A stretch of DNA of 64,000 bases from Anomaloglossus baeobatrachus (Eukaryota > Chordata > Amphibia > Anura > Aromobatidae): the NCBI RefSeq assembly GCF_048569485.1, contig NC_134354.1:335313643-335377642 (forward strand). The letters are read 5' to 3'. The translations under genes were made by a program, and so were the position numbers. The stretch's first letter is position 1; every line of letters starts with the position of its first letter. Below the pieces are notes generated by a model. It was not told the origin of the DNA, ran no database searches, and saw only the letters and a program-made list of their open reading frames with translations. This document shows positions 43,857 through 55,120 of the stretch, one piece after another.

Positions 43857-46800
43857 TTAAATTCCGCTGTCATTTGCTGGTGGTGTGGTGAAGTCTGGCC
43901 CAATCCAACCCTTGTTCATCTTGATCAGAGTCAGCCTGTCAGCATTTTCAGTTGACAGGCGGGTGCGTTTATCTGTAATGATTCCACCTGCGGCACTAAA
44001 AACACGCTCTGACAAAACGCTAGCGGCAGGGCAGGCCAGGACTTCCAAGGCGTAGAGAGCCAATTCATGCCACGTGTCCAGCTTGGATACCCATTAATTG
44101 TAAGGCACAGAGGAATGTCGGAGTACAGTTGTTTGATCTGCAAGGTACTCCTTGAGCATCTGGGCAAACTTAGGATTTCTTGTGGCACTACCCCGCACCT
44201 CAGGGGCTGTGGTATGTGAGGGGCTGAGAAAACTGTCCCACATCTTAAAGACTGTTCCCCTACCTCTGGCGGATTGGACTTGTGCCCCTCTCGGCTGTAC
44301 GCCTTGGTTGTCCACTGATTCCTGACCTATGCCGCTAGCGTTTTGTGAGGGGAATGCTTTGCCTACTTCCGTGACTATGGCCTTCTGGAACTGCTGCATT
44401 TTGCTTGACCTCTCCGCCTCGGGAATAAGAGACATAAAGTTCTCCTTTTAGTGTGGGTCTAACAGTGTTACCAACCAGTAATGATTGTCGCCCAAGATGT
44501 TCTTAACGCGAGGGTCACGAGACAGGCAGCTTACCATAAAGTCAGCCATGTGTGCCAGACTCTTAACAGCCATCACTTCAGTATCCTGACCAACACGATG
44601 ACTGAACATGCTGTCCTCCTCCTCCTCATCATCTACCCTGTCCTCTGGCCAGCCACGCTGAACCGAGGATATGACTGCATGTCATATCCTCAATTTGGCC
44701 GGAGAGTTGCTCCATGTCTTCATCCTCCTCCTCGTCATAGTCCTCCACTGCACGTTGTGATGAGACGAGGCTGGGCTGTGTGTTATCACCCACACCCACT
44801 ACTGTTTCTTGCTCCAACTCATCGCGCTCCGCCTGCAATGCATCATGTTTGTTTTTGAGCAGAGACCATTTTAGAAGGCAGAGAAGCGGTATGGTGACGC
44901 TAATAATGTCGTCATCGCCGCTCACCATCTTGGTGGAGTCCTCAAAGTTTTGGAGGATGGTACATAGGTCGGACATCCATCTCCACTCCTAAGGTGTTAT
45001 GTGTGGAGTTTGACCCATTTCCCTACGGCTTAGGTGATGCAGGTACTCAACAACTGCCCTCTTCTGCTCACATATCCTGACCAACATGTGCAGAGTTGAA
45101 TTCCAACGCGTGGGGACATCACACACCAGTCTGTGAGCCGGAAGATGCAAATGGCGCTGAAAGCCGGCAAGACCGGCTGAAGCAGTAGGTGACTTTCGAA
45201 AATGTGCAGACAGGCGGTGAACTTTTACCAGAAGATCAGACAGCTCTGGGTATGACTTTAAAAACCGCTGAACCACGAGGTTGAGCACATGGGCCACGCA
45301 TGGACCATGTGTCAGCTGGCCTCGCCTCAAAGCCGCCACCAGGTTCCGGCCATTGTCACACACAACCTTTCCTGGCTTTAGGTTCTGAGGTGTGAGCCAG
45401 TGATCTGCATGCTGTTTCAGAGCTGTCCACACCTCTTCTGCATTGTGGGGTTTGTCACCTATGCAGATTAGCTTCAGCACAGCCTGTTGCCGCTTTGCCG
45501 AGGCAGTGCTGCAGTGCTTCTGTGTCGCCCTGGACAAGCCAGGGGCCACAGAGCACAACACTTACACACCCCACACTCCCTGCAGGCACATCATAGTCAA
45601 AACACAAAATCCTTGTTGCCTTCCCCAGGGGCTGTTGTCCACACCAGGGGGTGGAGCCAGGCGGTTGGTCTCCACCCACCAAGGAGTTCACAGTCCTGGA
45701 GGAGGGAAAACACAGGCAGTGAGAGTTAAGCTAAGGAAGTGGAAGGAGGAAAGTAGTAGAAAGGAGAAAAGTGACAGCAAAGAGCCTGAAGTTGGTCCGG
45801 GTGTGTGGTCCGGACAGGACAGCAAGGTTGGCAGGATGTGGTGACCGTCTGCAGTGGAGGCCGATTGGAGTCTGCCGTAAGGACCGTGGACGGGTGGTGA
45901 CCCGGCGGTACCGGACCGGTATACAAATAGAAGCCAGCACCATTGGCAGGGGCCTTTCGGATCCCGGCAAGGCTTGGAGTCGCCGTGAATTTGCCAAATC
46001 CGTTAGTGAAGGGGACCTCCGGGTTTCCAAACAGCCAAGTCCCGATAGAAGGCAACCGTCCAACCGTGAAGGGGAGACACCGCCACCGCCAAGGGCAACC
46101 GTCTCCCAGGGCCAGCGCCTGTGGGCAAAAGGGGCTCCTCCGGCCCATATCCAGGTCGGGGAGCGGGTTACCGGTGGGAACCCATCGCTACCAACACTGA
46201 ACTTAGGTGCAGGGAGAGACAGTCATCACTAACCTGCAGGGAGGAACAACCGCAGCTGTCCGAGGGACCCGTCCATCCAGCCGCTTGTTTTACCGTGAAC
46301 TGTGTCATCATCATTGGGCTGAGTGAGTACCTCCGTGCCGTGCGGCACAGCGCTGCCCCTGCGACCCTGCACCTCATCAGGCCCCGCAACCCGCCTGTCA
46401 TCCATCTCTACCCCATCACCGGGCCCTGGGACAACCAACCCCCCTACCCACGGAGGGGAGAAATAACAACAAAGCTGCTCCCTGTCACAGGCTCCCGGGA
46501 TCCCCGTCCAGAGCAGCGGTGGTGTCCACACAATCACCACAACCGTGGGTGGCGTCACGGACAATATCCCCAAAACCCAAACCACCCCTTTTCACTCACG
46601 GGCGAGGAGCGCCGCTCGAGTCCCCGGGATCCGGCCATCGCTCGAGCCACCGAGCAACAGCTGCCGTAGAGCAGCGGCAACCGGACCCGAGCAGTGGGAG
46701 AGCGCAGCGTCCCCTCCTCCGCCCGCGACACTTCCAGCTTGGGACTGGTGTGGAGGGTAAAGTGGATGAGGATGCGCAGGAGGAAAAGGAGGCTGAGGAG

Positions 46801-48392
46801 CATGACATTCCGGAGCTGTAGAGTGTGGGTGAAACCCTGACTGAGGTAGGGCCTGCAAAACTTGGTGTGGGAAGGACGTGTTCCGTCCCTCGCTCAGACT
46901 GGGTCCCAGCTTCCACAATATTAACCCAGTGTGCCGTCAACGAGAGGTAGCGGCCTTGCCCACAAGCACTTGTCCACGTGTCTGTGGTTAGGTGGACTTT
47001 GGCTGAAACAGCGTTGTTCAGGGCACGTGTGATGTTTTGTGACACGTGGTTATGCAATGCGGGGACGGCACACCGGGAGAAATAGTGGCGGCTGGGGACC
47101 GAGTAACGTGGGACAGCTGCCGGCATCAGGTCGCGGAATGCTTCTGTCTCCACCAGCCTAAAAGGCAACATTTCCAGCGCAAGCAGTCGCGAAATGTTAG
47201 CATTTAGAAGTGTGGCATGTGGGGCGTTGACAGTGTATTTGCGCCTGCGTTCAAAGGTTAGCTGAATGGATAACTGAACGCTGCGCTGGGACAAGGACGT
47301 GCTTGATGATGGTGTTATTTCTGCGTGGGCAACTGCAGGTGCAGGGCCGGAGGAGGCTTGTTCGCGGGCAGCATGGACAGGGGATTGGCTCGCATGCACA
47401 ACAAGCGAAGACGTAGCAGTGACATCAGCAAGCACTGCTCCTCGACTCTGTTGTACATCCCACAAAGTCGGGTGCTTGGCTGACATGTGCCTAATCATGC
47501 TGGTGGGGGTCAGGCTGCTAGTTTTGGTACCCCTGCTGATGCTGGCATGGCAGGTGTTGCAAATGGCCTTTTTAGAATCATCTGGAGCCAACTTAAAAAA
47601 CTGCCAGACTCGGGAAGACCTAACATTTGTACAGGCACCTTGTGTCGTGTTGTTGTTCCGGGGAACGGTTGCCTGACGTCTGCTTGGGGCCACCACCCTG
47701 CTTCTTACTGCCTGTTGGGATGCTACGCCTCCCTCCCCCTGTGCACTGCTGTCCTCGCTCTGCATATCCTCTTGCCAGGTTGGGTCAGTTACTGGATCAT
47801 CCACCACGTCGTCTTCCTCTTCCGCACCCTGCTCCTCCTCCTGACTTCCTGACAATTGTGTCTCATCATCGTCCACCCCTTGTTGAGACACGTTGCCAAC
47901 TTCGTGAGAACGTGGCTGCTCAAATATTTGGGCATCTGTACATACAATCTCGTCATGGCCCACTTCAACAGGAGCTGGCGAGAGGCCAGAATGTGTGAAT
48001 GGAAACGTGAACAGCTCTTCCGAGTGTCCAAGTGTGGGATCAGTAATGTCCGTGGACGTGTACTCGGCCTGGTGGTAGGAAGGAGGATCAGGTTCTGAAA
48101 TATGCGGTGCAGTATCACGGCTACTGACACTTGACCATGTGGAAGACAGAGTGTTTGTGGTGGTGCCAATCTGACTGGAAGCATTATCCGCTATCCAACT
48201 AACAACCTGTTGACACTGGTCTTGGTTCAAGAGCGGTGTACTGCTGCGGTCCCCAAGAATTTGGGACAGGACGTGCGAGCGAGTAGATGTGGCCCTTTGT
48301 TGTGGCGAAATTAGAGCTTGCACACGACCTCGGTCTCTGCCTGCACCACCATCAGGTCCACTTCCTTGTTCGTTGCCAATGCCCTTGCGCAT
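43857..48392 (-). pseudogene. hAT-B transposase, broken and interrupted by a solo LTR
   Basis: Read on the minus strand from ATG at 48392 (MRKGIGNEQGSGPDGG). A long acidic N-terminus is followed by a BED finger (VWQFFKLAPDDSKKAICNTC ... SMIRHMSAKHP), YSVPSRHYFSRCAVPALHNH and LTTDTWTSACGQGRYLSLTA with the first catalytic Asp. Near 46731 the frame runs into the solo LTR (45521-46730). It resumes as QQAVLKLICIGDKPHNAEEV, KVVCDNGRNLVAALRRG (second Asp) and GPCVAHVLNLVVQRFL. It is then broken near 44980 and between about 44630 and 44435, and a stop precedes the dimerisation block (LYALEVLACPAASVLSERVF at 44060-43990). The gene ends at 43857. Similarity to hAT-A is clear but distant. It cannot make a full protein. 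Confidence 0.9.
45521..46730 (+). repeat. Solo LTR (1,210 bp) inside the hAT-B transposase
   Basis: It begins TGTGTCGCCCTGGACAAG and ends CCCGCGACA, giving TG...CA termini with a short inverted TGTCGC/GCGACA, and is flanked by a 4-bp duplication CTTC (45517-45520 and 46731-46734). It has no coding capacity. A lone LTR is what recombination between the two LTRs of an LTR retroelement leaves behind. It shares its layout with the LTR at 5478-6388 but is a different subfamily. The orientation is set to plus by that comparison. Confidence 0.85.
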
Positions 48393-48424
48393 TTTGCAAT
48401 GCTGTGCTGATGTGTATTCACTAG

Positions 48425-48545
48425 ACTTGTGCGTTATATCCAAGTTTGTGCAAAACGCACACAAGTGCACCTGAACGCTGCCACCAACAGGCACACACGT
48501 GCAGTTTTTAAATGCAAGCACGGACTCACTAAGAACCTAACAGGT
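48425..48545 (-). repeat. Inverted partial 184-bp unit upstream of the hAT-B transposase start
   Basis: In reverse complement it reads CCTGTTAGGTTCTTAGTGAG ... GCACGTGTGTGCCTGTTGGT ... ACGCACAAGTCTAGTG, matching the forward 184-bp units at 41065-43447. It directly precedes the transposase ATG in the transposase direction. Confidence 0.9.
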
Positions 48546-48619
48546 CTCTATCCAGGGACAATGTGGAGCCTCCCAATTTTTGGCTGCCCTGCCAAAGGGC
48601 TATACTACAATAGACCCAC
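48546..48619 (+). repeat. Partial 118-bp unit left of the Ty3 insertion
   Basis: CTCTATCCAGGGACAATGTG to TACAATAGACCCAC, in forward orientation as at 54492-55120. The rest of the array lies on the other side of the Ty3 element. Confidence 0.9.
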
Positions 48620-49722
48620 TGTTACGGTTGCTGCGAGCACTGGAGACTATGTCCAGATTTCTTGCTACTGCACATGTGCGAGCGCTGGAGACTAAGTCCA
48701 GATTTCTTGCTACTGCACATGTGCAGGCGCTGGAGACTAAGTCCAGATTTCTTGCTACTGCACATGTGCGAGCGCCGGAGATTAAGTCCTATCTTGGAGC
48801 CATTGCACATGTGCGGGTGACATCATCGCTGACACGAGGTCACATGTCTCTGACACCTTCTATGCCGATTGGTCGCTGGTCATGTGCTTGTGATGCCTTG
48901 CTCGGTGATAGGCCAGCATGATGTCACTCCTGTCGTTCTGGCAGCGGATTGGTTCTGATGTCCTCCATCTTGGATGAGGCACAGAGTCTATATAAGACCC
49001 TGACACACGCCGCATGGCGCTCAGTCCTCTTGGTTCATGCATAAGAGTAGACGCTCTGTGCGCGTTCCTCTAGGCATTCCTCTGTCTATGCTAGGTGAGC
49101 GCTACCGGCAGGGTAGCGTTCTTATACCTTACAGCTTCGGCTGCTGTCCGTATCCTTACCTCTTAGGGGAGCGGACATAGGCAGGTGCCTGAGGCACATG
49201 GTCTGGCTGGGCCTTGTGGTTCGACTCGTAGGTGGACGTTGCCGCTAGGGTAACGTTCCTTATACTGCGTCTGGCAGTTGTTCGTATCCTCGCACACTAG
49301 GGGAGCGAACAGAGGTAGGAGCTTTGTGCGGCTTACGCTGCTGTTCGTCTCTTTTGCACCACTAGAAGAGCGGACCTAGGCAGGTGCCATATCTAGTGGT
49401 TCGTGTCCTCGCACACTAGTGGAGCGAACGCAGGTAGGAGCTTTGTGCGGCTTACGCTGCTGTTCGTCTCTTTTGCACCACTAGAAGAGCGGACCTAGGT
49501 AGGTGCCATTTCGCACACATTGCCTTTGTCTCTGTGATTATTAACAGAGATCATTCCACACACCCTCCAAGTAAGGGAGGAATTGCTTTACTTACTTATT
49601 ATATCCTTCTGTGAGTTAACAGAGGTATTGCACTCTGCCATAGTCTGCAGCAGAGTCTTTGCACGGTGGACCCTGACTGTCTGATACTCCTTTAGGTTTT
49701 ATTATCAGACAGCCCCCCGTAA
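48620..49722 (+). repeat. Left LTR of the Ty3 element
   Basis: It starts TGTTACGG and appears to end CCGTAACG near 49722. It carries four 45-bp units (GCGAGC(A/G)CTGGAGACTA(T/A)GT type, from about 48631), a TATA box (TATATAAG at about 48989) and, further on, a duplicated segment of about 130 bp (TTTGTGCGGCTTACGCTGC at 49322 and 49441). Confidence 0.9.
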
Positions 49723-49752
49723 CGTTAGGACTGAGCCAAGGGTCTGGCAGTT

Positions 49753-50577
49753 ATGGCAGAATATCAGCAGTTACACCGTTACATACAAGTACTTGAGTCA
49801 CGGCTCAAGAGTATAGAGGATAAACCTCAGACCATGGTGACATCTGCACATGATCCTCGACTTGCTCTGCCAAACAGATATTCTGGCGATGCCAGATCAT
49901 GTCGTGGTTTCATTAGTCAGTGTCAGATACACCTAGAGGTCAACTCTTCTCGCTTCTCTACGGAGAGGTCCAGAGTAGGCTTTATCATCTCCTTACTTCA
50001 GGATAAAGCCTTAGAATGGGCGACTCCCTTATGGGAGCGCTCTGATGTGGTTACTCTGAGACATCAAGACTTTCTTGATGCTCTTAAGGTGGTATTCATG
50101 GGTCCGCAGGTTACCCATGATGCGGCTCTGAGACTGTTAGATCTATCTCAGGGTTCGTTATCCACTAGTTCTTATGCCATTGCTTTTAGAACTCTGGTGG
50201 CAGAACTAGATTGGCCAGAGAAGGTGTTGATTCCTATCTTCTGGAGAGGGTTGTCAGGCTATGTCAAGGATGCTCTTGCTACTCGTGAGGTCCCTGCTTC
50301 TCTGGAGGACTTGATCACAGTAGCCACGAGGATCGATGTACGCCATAAGGAACGTAGACTCGAGGTCTCTTCCTCACGCCCTAAGCGTCGGGCTATTCCA
50401 GTTGTTGAGGGTCCACTACCATCTTCCTCAGCATCTGAAACATCTCTCACTCCAATGGAGTTAGGTCATACGTCTTCCAGACTACGCAAGTCTGGTCCTC
50501 CTATATGTTACGTATGTCGTCAGGCTGGGCACTATGCCAACAAGTGTCCTAGTCGTCAGGGAAACTCCCTGGCCTAG
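49753..50577 (+). CDS. gag: Gag of the Ty3 chromovirus (fossil)
   Basis: A 274-residue product starting MAEYQQLHRYIQVLESRL, with a predicted coiled coil at the N-terminus. It has a capsid-like middle (FISQCQIHLEVNSSRF ... LLQDKALEWATPLWE ... FRTLVAELDWPEKVLIPIFW), a Ser-rich stretch, and one CCHC zinc knuckle near the end (CYVCRQAGHYANKC, about residues 249-262). This is the typical small Gag of Sushi-like elements. Pol lies downstream in the -1 frame, and this family is known to use -1 frameshifting to make Gag-Pol. Confidence 0.92.
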   Translation: MAEYQQLHRYIQVLESRLKSIEDKPQTMVTSAHDPRLALPNRYSGDARSCRGFISQCQIHLEVNSSRFSTERSRVGFIISLLQDKALEWATPLWERSDVVTLRHQDFLDALKVVFMGPQVTHDAALRLLDLSQGSLSTSSYAIAFRTLVAELDWPEKVLIPIFWRGLSGYVKDALATREVPASLEDLITVATRIDVRHKERRLEVSSSRPKRRAIPVVEGPLPSSSASETSLTPMELGHTSSRLRKSGPPICYVCRQAGHYANKCPSRQGNSLA

Positions 50578-50672
50578 TAACCATTAGAGGGGGGTTACTA
50601 GAGACGTCATATGCACCCTCTAAGTGTTGTATCCCAGGTCAGCTCTCGTTATCTGAGAATACATGGCCTATT

Positions 50673-53600
50673 ATGGCTTTTGTGGATTCTGGAGCTGACG
50701 GAACTTTTGTGTCCTCAGGATTTGTAAAGGGACACAATATTCCCTCTATCATGTTAGAGGCGCCTATTCCTGTCCGTGTTAATAATGGAACTATGTTGTC
50801 TGACTCCATTACATTGAGGACAGTTCCCTTGCGCCTTTCCCTGTCTCAGGGTCACATACAGGAGATTTCTTTTCTTGTTTTGCCTGAGGGTATAGACGAC
50901 GTCCTTCTGGGTCTCCCATGGCTTCGGACTCATGCTCCTCACATTGACTGGGAGTCTGACAGCATTATTAGTTGGGGTTCGAAATGTCAGTCCCGATGTC
51001 TTCCCTTATCACCTAAGGTCATTGCGGTTGCATCTACTGATCTCTCTCCCATACCTACACCCTATCTGGATTTCGCTGACGTGTTCTCCAAACAGGGTGC
51101 TGAGGTTCTTCCACCCCATAGGCCGTATGACTGTGCCATAGACCTTATCCCAGGTTCGGTTCCACCTAAAGGCAGGGTTTACCCCCTGTCGATACCTGAG
51201 TCGGAGGCCATGTCGACCTATATAAGAGAGAGTTTAGAGAAGGGGTTCATTCGTAAGTCTGTCTCTCCCGCGGGAGCTGGGTTTTTCTTTGTTCGGAAGA
51301 AAGAGGGTGATTTGCGTCCCTGCATAGATTACAGGGGTCTCAACGCAATCACAATAAAGAACAAATACCCATTACCTTTAATTTCGGAGCTCTTTGACAG
51401 ACTGAGAGGAGCTCAAGTTTTTACGAAGTTGGATCTGCGGGGTGCGTATAACTTGGTACGAATTCGAAAGGGTGACAAATGGAAGACCGCTTTTAACACC
51501 CGAGACGGTCACTATGAATACCTCGTCATGCCTTTTGGGTTATGTAATGCACCCGCAGTATTTCAGGACTTCGTAAACGATGTGTTCAGGGATTTACTGT
51601 TATCCTCAGTAGTGGTGTATCTGGACGACATCCTGATTTTTTCTCCTGATCTGGAGACTTATCGTCAGGATGTCGTTCGTGTCCTTTCCCGTTTAAGGGA
51701 GCACTCATTGTTTGCTAAACTCGAGAAATGTGTATTCGAGCAGTCCTCATTGCCTTTTTTGGGTTACATTATCTCACAAGAGGGCCTGGCTATGGATCCT
51801 GCGAAGCTCTCTGCTGTCCTGCAATGGTCCGAACCTCATTCCTTGAAGGCAGTGCAACGCTTCTTAGGATTCATAAATTATTACAGGCAGTTCATACCCC
51901 ATTTTTCTACTTTGGTGGCCTTGACTAAGAAAGGTGCTAATCCCAAAGCCTGGTCTACTGAGACATCTCAGGCTTTTGAGGCAGTAAAAAGACACTTTTC
52001 AACTGCTCCCGTTCTTCAAAGACCCGATGAGAGTAAGCCCTTCCTCTTAGAGGTTGATGCCTCTTCAGTGGGTGCTGGTGCGGTCTTGTATCAAAAGAAC
52101 GGTGCAGGTAGAAAAAGGCCGTGTTTCTTCTTTGTGAAAACCTTTTCACCGGCAGAGAGAAACTATACCATTGGGGATAGGGAACTGCTCGCCTTGAGAT
52201 TAGCCTTGGAGGAGTGGCGTCACTTGCTGGAAGGAGCGAAACATCCTTTCCAGGTCTATACAGACCATAAGAATCTGACGTACTTACAAACCGCTCAGCG
52301 TCTGAATCCTCGCCAAGCCCGCTGGTCCTTGTTTGTCTCCCGCTTTCACTTCTCCATCAACTATCTGTCTGGGAGTAAGAATAACAAGGCAGACGCCCTG
52401 TCTCGCTCTATGCTTTCTACCCAGGAAGAGATTGACGAACCTCGTCTTATCCTTCCCTCCAGGGTTTTTCATACGCTCTCCCCTGTGACGTTAGACCAAA
52501 TCCCACCGGGCAAGACCTTTGTTCCGCCTGATCGACAGAATGATATACTGTCATGGGCCCACACCTCAAAGGTGGGTGGGCATTTTGGTATTAGGCGGAC
52601 ACGAGAGTTACTGGAGAGGTGGTATTGGTGGCCACACTTAGCCAGCCACGTCAATAGATATGTCGGTTCCTGCTACTCGTGTGCTCGCAACCATCCATTA
52701 CGGCAGAGACCGGCTGGGCTCTTGCATCCTTTACCAGTGCCAGATAGACCATGGGAGGTGGTAGGCATGGACTTTGTGGGTGATCTTCCATGTTCACAGG
52801 GACATAGATTTGTGTGGGTCATTACGGACCATTTCTCCCGGATGGTTCATCTCGTACCGTTATCGAGAATCCCATCTTCCAGGCTACTAGCCAAACTATT
52901 CCTCAAGCATGTCTTTAGGCTTCACGGGATGCCAGATCGTATCATTTGTGATAGAGGCCCGCAATTTACTTCCCGTTTCTGGCGAGATCTTTGTAGCCTT
53001 CTGCAAATTGAGTTGAATCTCTCTTCGGCATACCATCCGGAGACCAATGGTTTGGTTGAACGTACCAATCAATCTATGATTATATACCTTCGACACTTTG
53101 TTGCTGAGAACCACGATAACTGGTCCTCCCTCCTACCCTGGGCAGAATTTGCCCTTAACAATTCGCTGGCTGAGGCCACTGGGCAGACACCGTTCGTACT
53201 CAATAATGGGCAACACCCTAGGGTACTGGTACCGTTTCCCGCTGCTGCACCTCCTCCTCTTGTGGCCGACTGGGCAACTAATGCCAGAGAGGTTTGGGAT
53301 CGGACTCAAGAGTCGATCCAAGCAGCTAAGGACCGTATGAAGACGGTGTCCGATCGGTTTCGTCGCCCGGCTCCTGTCTTTTCTCCAGGGGACTTTGTGT
53401 GGCTCTCTGCAAAACACGTGAGACTTAGAGTGAGCTCTGTCAAATTTGCTCCTCGCTTCCTGGGTCCTTATGAGGTTCTTCGACAGGTAAATCCTGTAGT
53501 CTACCAATTGAAGTTACCCGTCCATCTTAGGATTCATGACAAATTCCATGTCTCACTGCTAAAGCCGGCTATTTTACCTCACGCTCGTGAAGTGCACTCT

Positions 53601-53795
53601 CCTGCCTCTGATTCCTCTCGCTCTAGCTATGAGGTACGAGCCATAGTTGGTTCTAAGATAGTTAGAGCGCGCAGGTTCTTCTTGATAGATTGGGAGGGTT
53701 ACGGCCCGGAACATCGCTCTTGGGAGCCTGAGGAGGCTGTCCATGCTCCCGACTTAGTTGCCGATTACCTGCGTCGCCGGGAGGGGGGCCCTTGA
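50673..53795 (+). CDS. pol: Pol of the Ty3 chromovirus (fossil)
   Basis: A 1,040-residue open frame from the first ATG; the true frame may begin slightly upstream. Domains in order: aspartic protease (FVDSGADGTFVS, residue 3 on); RT with LRPCIDYRGLN, KLDLRGAYNLVRI and VVYLDDILIFS (YLDD about residue 316); RNase H (LEVDASSVGAGAVLYQ, YTDHKNL); the integrase HHCC finger (HTSKVGGHFGIRRTRELLER ... CYSCARNH); the integrase core (ITDHFSRMVHLVPL, ICDRGPQFTSRFW, SAYHPETNGLVERTNQ) with its DDE residues; and a C-terminal chromodomain (about 985-1035: SKIVRARRFFLIDWEGYGPE ... WEPEE). The chromodomain in this family helps direct insertion by binding chromatin marks. Confidence 0.95.
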   Translation: MAFVDSGADGTFVSSGFVKGHNIPSIMLEAPIPVRVNNGTMLSDSITLRTVPLRLSLSQGHIQEISFLVLPEGIDDVLLGLPWLRTHAPHIDWESDSIISWGSKCQSRCLPLSPKVIAVASTDLSPIPTPYLDFADVFSKQGAEVLPPHRPYDCAIDLIPGSVPPKGRVYPLSIPESEAMSTYIRESLEKGFIRKSVSPAGAGFFFVRKKEGDLRPCIDYRGLNAITIKNKYPLPLISELFDRLRGAQVFTKLDLRGAYNLVRIRKGDKWKTAFNTRDGHYEYLVMPFGLCNAPAVFQDFVNDVFRDLLLSSVVVYLDDILIFSPDLETYRQDVVRVLSRLREHSLFAKLEKCVFEQSSLPFLGYIISQEGLAMDPAKLSAVLQWSEPHSLKAVQRFLGFINYYRQFIPHFSTLVALTKKGANPKAWSTETSQAFEAVKRHFSTAPVLQRPDESKPFLLEVDASSVGAGAVLYQKNGAGRKRPCFFFVKTFSPAERNYTIGDRELLALRLALEEWRHLLEGAKHPFQVYTDHKNLTYLQTAQRLNPRQARWSLFVSRFHFSINYLSGSKNNKADALSRSMLSTQEEIDEPRLILPSRVFHTLSPVTLDQIPPGKTFVPPDRQNDILSWAHTSKVGGHFGIRRTRELLERWYWWPHLASHVNRYVGSCYSCARNHPLRQRPAGLLHPLPVPDRPWEVVGMDFVGDLPCSQGHRFVWVITDHFSRMVHLVPLSRIPSSRLLAKLFLKHVFRLHGMPDRIICDRGPQFTSRFWRDLCSLLQIELNLSSAYHPETNGLVERTNQSMIIYLRHFVAENHDNWSSLLPWAEFALNNSLAEATGQTPFVLNNGQHPRVLVPFPAAAPPPLVADWATNAREVWDRTQESIQAAKDRMKTVSDRFRRPAPVFSPGDFVWLSAKHVRLRVSSVKFAPRFLGPYEVLRQVNPVVYQLKLPVHLRIHDKFHVSLLKPAILPHAREVHSPASDSSRSSYEVRAIVGSKIVRARRFFLIDWEGYGPEHRSWEPEEAVHAPDLVADYLRRREGGP

Positions 53796-53806
53796 GGGGG
53801 AGGTAC

Positions 53807-54491
53807 TGTTACGGTTGCTGCGAGCACTGGAGACTATGTCCAGATTTCTTGCTACTGCACATGTGCGAGCGCTGGAGACTAAGTCCAGATTTCTTGCTAC
53901 TGCACACGTGCAGGCGCTGGACACTAAGTCCAGATTTCTTGCTACTGCACATGTGCGAGCGCCGGAGACTAAGTCCTATCTTGGAGCCATTGCACATGTG
54001 CGGGTGACATCATCGCTGACACGAGGTCACATGTCTCTGACACCTTCTATGCCGATTGGTCGCTGGTCATGTGCTTGTGATGCCTTGCTCGGTGATAGGC
54101 CAGCATGATGGCAGCGGATTGGCTCTGGTGTCCTCCATCTTGGATGAGGCACAGAGTCTATATAAGACCCTGACACACGCCGCATGGCGCTCAGTCCTCT
54201 TGGTTCATGCATAAGAGTAGACGCTCTGTGCGCGTTCCTCTAGGCATTCCTCTGTCTATGCTAGGTGAGCGCTACCGGCAGGGTAGCGTTCTTATACCTT
54301 ACAGCTTCGGCTGCTGTCCGTATCCTTACCTCTTAGGGGAGCGAACATAGGCAGGTGCCTGAGGCACATGGTCTGGCTGGGCCTTGTGGTTCGACTCGTA
54401 GGTGGACGTTGCCGCTAGGGTAACGTTCCTTATACTGTGTCTGGCAGTTGTTCGTATTCACGCACACTAGGGGAGCGAACAGAGGAAGGAG
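53807..54491 (+). repeat. Right LTR of the Ty3 element (incomplete)
   Basis: It opens TGTTACGGTTGCTGCGAGCA just after a G-rich purine tract (GAGGGGGAGG, 53795-53804) and matches the left LTR closely as far as the GAGGAAGGAGCTT region, where the 118-bp array of hAT-B takes over. Confidence 0.9.
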
Positions 54492-55120
54492 CTTCCTTAC
54501 AATGGGCACTTCAGGTTTACAGGCCTTCATGCACGTCTCTATCCAGGGACAACGTGGAGCCTCCCAATTTTTGGCTGCCCTGCCAAAGGGCTATACTACA
54601 ATAGACCCACTTCCTTACAATGGGCACTTCAGGTTTACAGGCCCTCATGCACGTCTCTATCCAGGGACAACGTGGAGCCTCCCAATTTTTGGCTGCCCTG
54701 CCAAAGGGCTATACTACAATAGACCCACTTCCTTACAATGGGCACTTCAGGTTTACAGGCCCTCATGCACGTCTCTATCCAGGGACAATGTGGAGCCTCC
54801 CAATTTTTGGCTGCCCTGCCAAAGGGCTATACTACAATAGACCAACTTCCTTACAATGGGCACTTCAGGTTTACAGGCCCTCATGCACGTCTCTATCCAT
54901 GGACAATGTGGAGCCTCCCAATTTTTGGCTGCCCTGCCAAAGGGCTATACTACAATAGACCCACTTCCTTACAATGGGCACTTCAGGTTTACAGGCCCTC
55001 ATGCACGTCTCTATCCAGGGACAACGTGGAGCCTCCCAATTTTTGGCTACCCTGCCAAAGGGCTATACTACAATAGACCCACTTCCTCAAAATGGGCACA
55101 TTAGACTCAAGAGGCCTTCA
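54492..55120 (+). repeat. 118-bp array of hAT-B (3' array), five units plus a partial
   Basis: CTTCCTTACAATGGGCACTT starts units at 54492, 54610, 54728, 54846 and 54964, with a degenerate partial at 55082. Units are 97-99 percent alike. The 82-130 codon ORFs reading GTSGLQALMHVSIQGQ or similar are produced by the repeat, not genes. Confidence 0.95.

Larger units (their letters stand above)
48620..54491 (+). mobile_element. Ty3-type LTR retrotransposon with chromodomain (chromovirus)
   Basis: Left LTR about 48620-49722, gag 49753-50577, pol 50673-53795, right LTR 53807 to about 54491 (incomplete). The protease-RT-RNase H-integrase order with an integrase-end chromodomain places it in the vertebrate Ty3 chromoviruses (Sushi-like group). 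The coding region looks whole and the two LTRs differ by only about 1-2 percent over the shared 680 bp by eye, so it is a recent arrival. It sits in the 118-bp array of hAT-B. Treated as a fossil: it is not complete because of its right end. Confidence 0.93.

Noticed and set aside
46596-46750. Continuation of the 641-codon minus-strand frame into the solo LTR as real protein
   Set aside because: The last 40-odd codons are LTR sequence read by chance; the transposase reading leaves the frame at the insertion point.
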